In this document: positions 47,511 through 49,189 of the stretch, piece by piece
How positions within the stretch are numbered: the stretch's first letter is position 1
Layout: each line of letters begins with the position of its first letter
Position numbers and translations under genes: made by a program
NCBI GenBank assembly: GCA_022797115.1
Contig: JAAWKB010000006.1
Location: forward strand, 1 to 49,189
Reading direction: 5' to 3'
DNA: 49,189 nucleotides
From: Oscillospiraceae bacterium
GTDB taxonomy: Bacteria; Bacillota; Clostridia; Oscillospirales; Oscillospiraceae
Notes under the pieces: model-generated
What the model saw: the letters and a program-made list of their open reading frames with translations, nothing else
Database searches by the model: none
Told to the model about the DNA's origin: nothing

Positions 47511-47930
47511 TTACCGGCCCGCCTGGGTCTCGCAGTAGAGGCAGCGGTAGACCCTCTTCTCCCGGTCCGTGAGCTTGAACACCTGGGGCAGCTCCTGCTC
47601 CACGGAGGTGATGCAGCGCGGGTTCTTGCAGCGGATGACGTTGGTGACGGTCTCAGGCAGCTTCAGCAGCCGCTTTTCTACCTGCTCCCCCTCCCGGATG
47701 ATGTTGACTGTGATATTGGGGTCTACATAGCCGATGAGGTCCCAGTCCAAGTCCAGATTGCGGTCAATCTTGATGATATCCTTCCGCCCCAGCTTGGCGC
47801 TGACTACATTTTTCAGGATAGCTACCGTACAATCCAGCTCCCCCAGGCCCAGAATCTGGTACAGATCCATGGCCTTCCCGGCGGCGATATGGTCGATGAC
47901 GATGCCGTTTTTGATGGAATCAATGGTCAT
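47511..47930 (-). CDS. pyrI: Aspartate carbamoyltransferase regulatory subunit
   Basis: 139 residues. Allosteric domain MTIDSIKNGIVIDHIAAGKAM, NLDLDWDLIGYVDPNITVNII and the zinc domain with four cysteines in CKNPRC and YRCLYCE. PyrI binds nucleotides and joins PyrB trimers into the regulated holoenzyme. It follows pyrB after 13 bp, and the ribosome site AAGGGGGAAGAG precedes the ATG. The presence of PyrI means feedback-regulated ATCase rather than the bare trimeric enzyme of Bacillus. Confidence 0.97.
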   Translation of the reverse strand: MTIDSIKNGIVIDHIAAGKAMDLYQILGLGELDCTVAILKNVVSAKLGRKDIIKIDRNLDLDWDLIGYVDPNITVNIIREGEQVEKRLLKLPETVTNVIRCKNPRCITSVEQELPQVFKLTDREKRVYRCLYCETQAGR

Positions 47931-47943
47931 GCTCTCTTCCCCC

Positions 47944-48858
47944 TTACTCGATTTCCAGCAGCTTCATGATGAGGGCCATACGGATATAGCGGCCATAGCG
48001 CACCTGACGGAAGTAGCAGGCCCGGGGGTCGCTGTCCACCGCAGTGGAGATCTCATTGACCCTGGGCAGGGGGTGCAGGATACTCAGATCCCCCTTTGCG
48101 TGGACCAGCTTCTCCGGCGTGAGGATATAGCTGTCCTTCAGGCGCAGATAATCCTCCTCGTTAAAGAACCGCTCCCGCTGGACGCGGGTCATATAGAGGA
48201 TGTCCAGCTCCGGCATGACTGCCTCCAAATCGGTGGTCTGGACATACTCGATGCCGTTCTTTTGCAGGACCTCCTTTTTCACATAGCTGGGCAGCTTCAG
48301 CTCCTCCGGGGAGACCAACACAATCCGCGTCCCCTCGTAGCGGCTCATGGCGCTGATGAGGGAGTGGACGGTGCGGCCGAATTTCAGATCCCCGCAGAAC
48401 CCCACGGTCAGATGGTCAAAGCGCCCCTTCTCATGGCGGATGGTCAGCAGGTCTGTCAGCGTCTGTGTGGGGTGGTTGTGTCCGCCGTCGCCGCCGTTGA
48501 TCACCGGGACCATGGAGTGGGACGCCGCCACCAGGGGCGCACCCTCCTTGGGGTGGCGCATGGCGATGATATCGCTGTAGCAGCTGACCGTACGGATGGT
48601 ATCAGCCACGCTCTCGCCCTTGGCGGCGGATGAGCTGCTGGCCTCGGAGAAGCCCAGCACCTGCCCGCCCAGGCTCAGCATGGCGGACTCGAAGCTGAGG
48701 CGGGTACGGGTGGAGGGCTCAAAGAACAGGGTCGCCAGGATTTTGCCGTCACACTTATGGGCGTAGGCGGCAGGGTTTTCCAGGATGTGGGTGGCGGTGT
48801 CCACCAGCTCGTCAATTTCGGCGGTGGACAGCTCCAGAATATCGATTAAGCTTCTCAT
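47944..48858 (-). CDS. pyrB: Aspartate carbamoyltransferase catalytic subunit
   Basis: 304 residues. Carbamoyl-phosphate loop [16 protein letters not shown] (about 46-61), [10 protein letters not shown] (80s loop with Ser and Lys), [33 protein letters not shown] and [10 protein letters not shown] are all intact. It catalyses the first committed step of pyrimidine synthesis. The start codon overlaps the pyrE stop by 4 bp (ATGA), so pyrE-pyrB-pyrI are coupled on the minus strand. Confidence 0.97.
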   Translation of the reverse strand: MRSLIDILELSTAEIDELVDTATHILENPAAYAHKCDGKILATLFFEPSTRTRLSFESAMLSLGGQVLGFSEASSSSAAKGESVADTIRTVSCYSDIIAMRHPKEGAPLVAASHSMVPVINGGDGGHNHPTQTLTDLLTIRHEKGRFDHLTVGFCGDLKFGRTVHSLISAMSRYEGTRIVLVSPEELKLPSYVKKEVLQKNGIEYVQTTDLEAVMPELDILYMTRVQRERFFNEEDYLRLKDSYILTPEKLVHAKGDLSILHPLPRVNEISTAVDSDPRACYFRQVRYGRYIRMALIMKLLEIE

Positions 48859-49091
48859 TTGTTTCCTCCCATCCAGCTCTCGTCCGACGGATTGTCCCGG
48901 AAAGCGAGAAGCCGGTCAATGTCCTCGGGCTTGATATATGCTTCCTCCGCCGCCACCTGGGCGATGGCGTCGAAGGTGGTCAGGCTGACGTTGCGCATAT
49001 TGGCGGCGGCCAGGCGCTCAAGGCCCTTTTTCATGCCGTAGGTGAAGATGCTGACAATGCCCAGCACCTCCGCACCGGCCTCCCGCAGCAT
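48855..49091 (-). CDS. pyrE: Orotate phosphoribosyltransferase, C-terminal fragment
   Basis: About 78 residues: [39 protein letters not shown] and [26 protein letters not shown] match the C-terminal third of clostridial PyrE. The expected upstream PRPP-binding motif (VxEDLISTGGSS) is not present: the bases above 49091 stay open in frame to the window end but read as an unrelated peptide (IPQTTPYYSAVNPNHIAGNE). The gene is therefore cut at about 49091 by an insertion, a rearrangement or an assembly join. The ATG at 49091 has no ribosome site and is not a plausible start. Confidence 0.8.
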   Translation of the reverse strand: MLREAGAEVLGIVSIFTYGMKKGLERLAAANMRNVSLTTFDAIAQVAAEEAYIKPEDIDRLLAFRDNPSDESWMGGNK

Positions 49092-49189
49092 GGTTTCGTT
49101 GCCTGCTATGTGGTTTGGGTTTACTGCCGAATAGTAAGGAGTCGTTTGCGGTATGCAGAGGGCAGCCTGATAGCGGAGGCATTTGCTGT
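49092..49189. other. Foreign or chimeric sequence at the window end
   Basis: This 98-bp stretch does not continue pyrE. No gene, tRNA or inverted-repeat end could be identified. It may be the end of a mobile or repeated element, which would also explain why the sequence stops here. Confidence 0.45.

Noticed and set aside
1-49189. CRISPR arrays, tRNA or rRNA genes, complete insertion sequences.
   Set aside because: No regularly spaced direct repeats, cloverleaf patterns, rRNA stretches or transposase motifs were found on reading both strands.

Overview
The window comes from a GC-rich (roughly 60% by eye), endospore-forming member of the Clostridia, most likely an anaerobic gut Oscillospiraceae relative (Flavonifractor/Oscillibacter/Lawsonibacter type). 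The basis is the sporulation gene set (spoIIGA-sigE, spoIVA, sipL, spoVM and a SpoIIQ-like peptidase), the MEP isoprenoid genes ispD, ispF and ispE, SLH surface-layer anchoring, strong AGGAGG ribosome sites and DHHW/MBOAT/DUF4358 and DUF1576 proteins. The taxonomic placement is inference from gene content; no rRNA is present. Both ends are cut inside genes.

Layout. 1-2082: end of a TepA-like ClpP-family protease, a ZIP metal transporter with an operator-bearing promoter and a leader terminator, and hpf. 2180-6414 (minus): a cell-envelope acylation cluster (DUF4358 lipoprotein, MBOAT acyltransferase, DHHW protein, Big-domain/DUF4358 lipoprotein). 6539-9755: pcrA and an unusual Fe/Mn superoxide dismutase homologue. 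9792-13129: sigE, spoIIGA behind a Spo0A-box promoter, and spoIVA behind a near-consensus SigE promoter. 13160-19257: an acetyltransferase, a large SLH surface protein, and a divergent HTH regulator / eukaryotic-like kinase pair in which the kinase is split by a -1 frameshift from its membrane and beta-helix part. 19401-21246 (minus): a 49-residue membrane peptide, spoVM (24 codons) and sipL. 21404-23202: carD-ispD-ispF.

23331-26007: a TipA-like MerR regulator with a textbook 19-bp-spacer promoter, and an ABC-F ribosome-protection ATPase with a complete attenuator leader (tiny upstream ORF, terminator, competing antiterminator arm). 26097-29144: small protein, Ca2+/cation antiporter, zinc-ribbon protein, ispE, DUF378 membrane protein. 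29315-34245 (minus): livKHMGF branched-chain amino-acid ABC transporter. 34598-38549: a BlaI-family repressor, an M56 (BlaR1/MecR1-like) peptidase with an unusual extracellular sensor, and a lipoprotein sharing its Ig-like domain. 38665-40877: serC and serA. 41175-42823: DUF1576 membrane protein and partner. 43079-45951: ABC-class ATPase (COG3044 type) and a membrane-anchored glycerophosphodiesterase. 46100-46592: an AT-rich, frameshifted small gene and a nested palindromic repeat. 46604-49091 (minus): SpoIIQ-like M23 peptidase and pyrE'-pyrB-pyrI; the pyrE homology stops abruptly about 100 bp before the window end.

How it fits together. The sporulation genes form one functional theme: SpoIIGA activates SigE, SigE drives spoIVA, SpoVM anchors SpoIVA to the forespore membrane and SipL links SpoIVA to the coat. 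Three envelope proteins, two in one operon and one in the acylation cluster, share an Ig-like domain ending in a Cys-x-Val-Arg-Cys-x-Trp signature, so the M56 sensor system and the acylation cluster may respond to related cell-surface features. The most unusual items are the kinase/beta-helix gene with its HTH partner, the BlaR-like system without a penicillin-binding sensor, the ABC-F attenuator, the SOD with altered active-site residues, and the unannotated spoVM operon.
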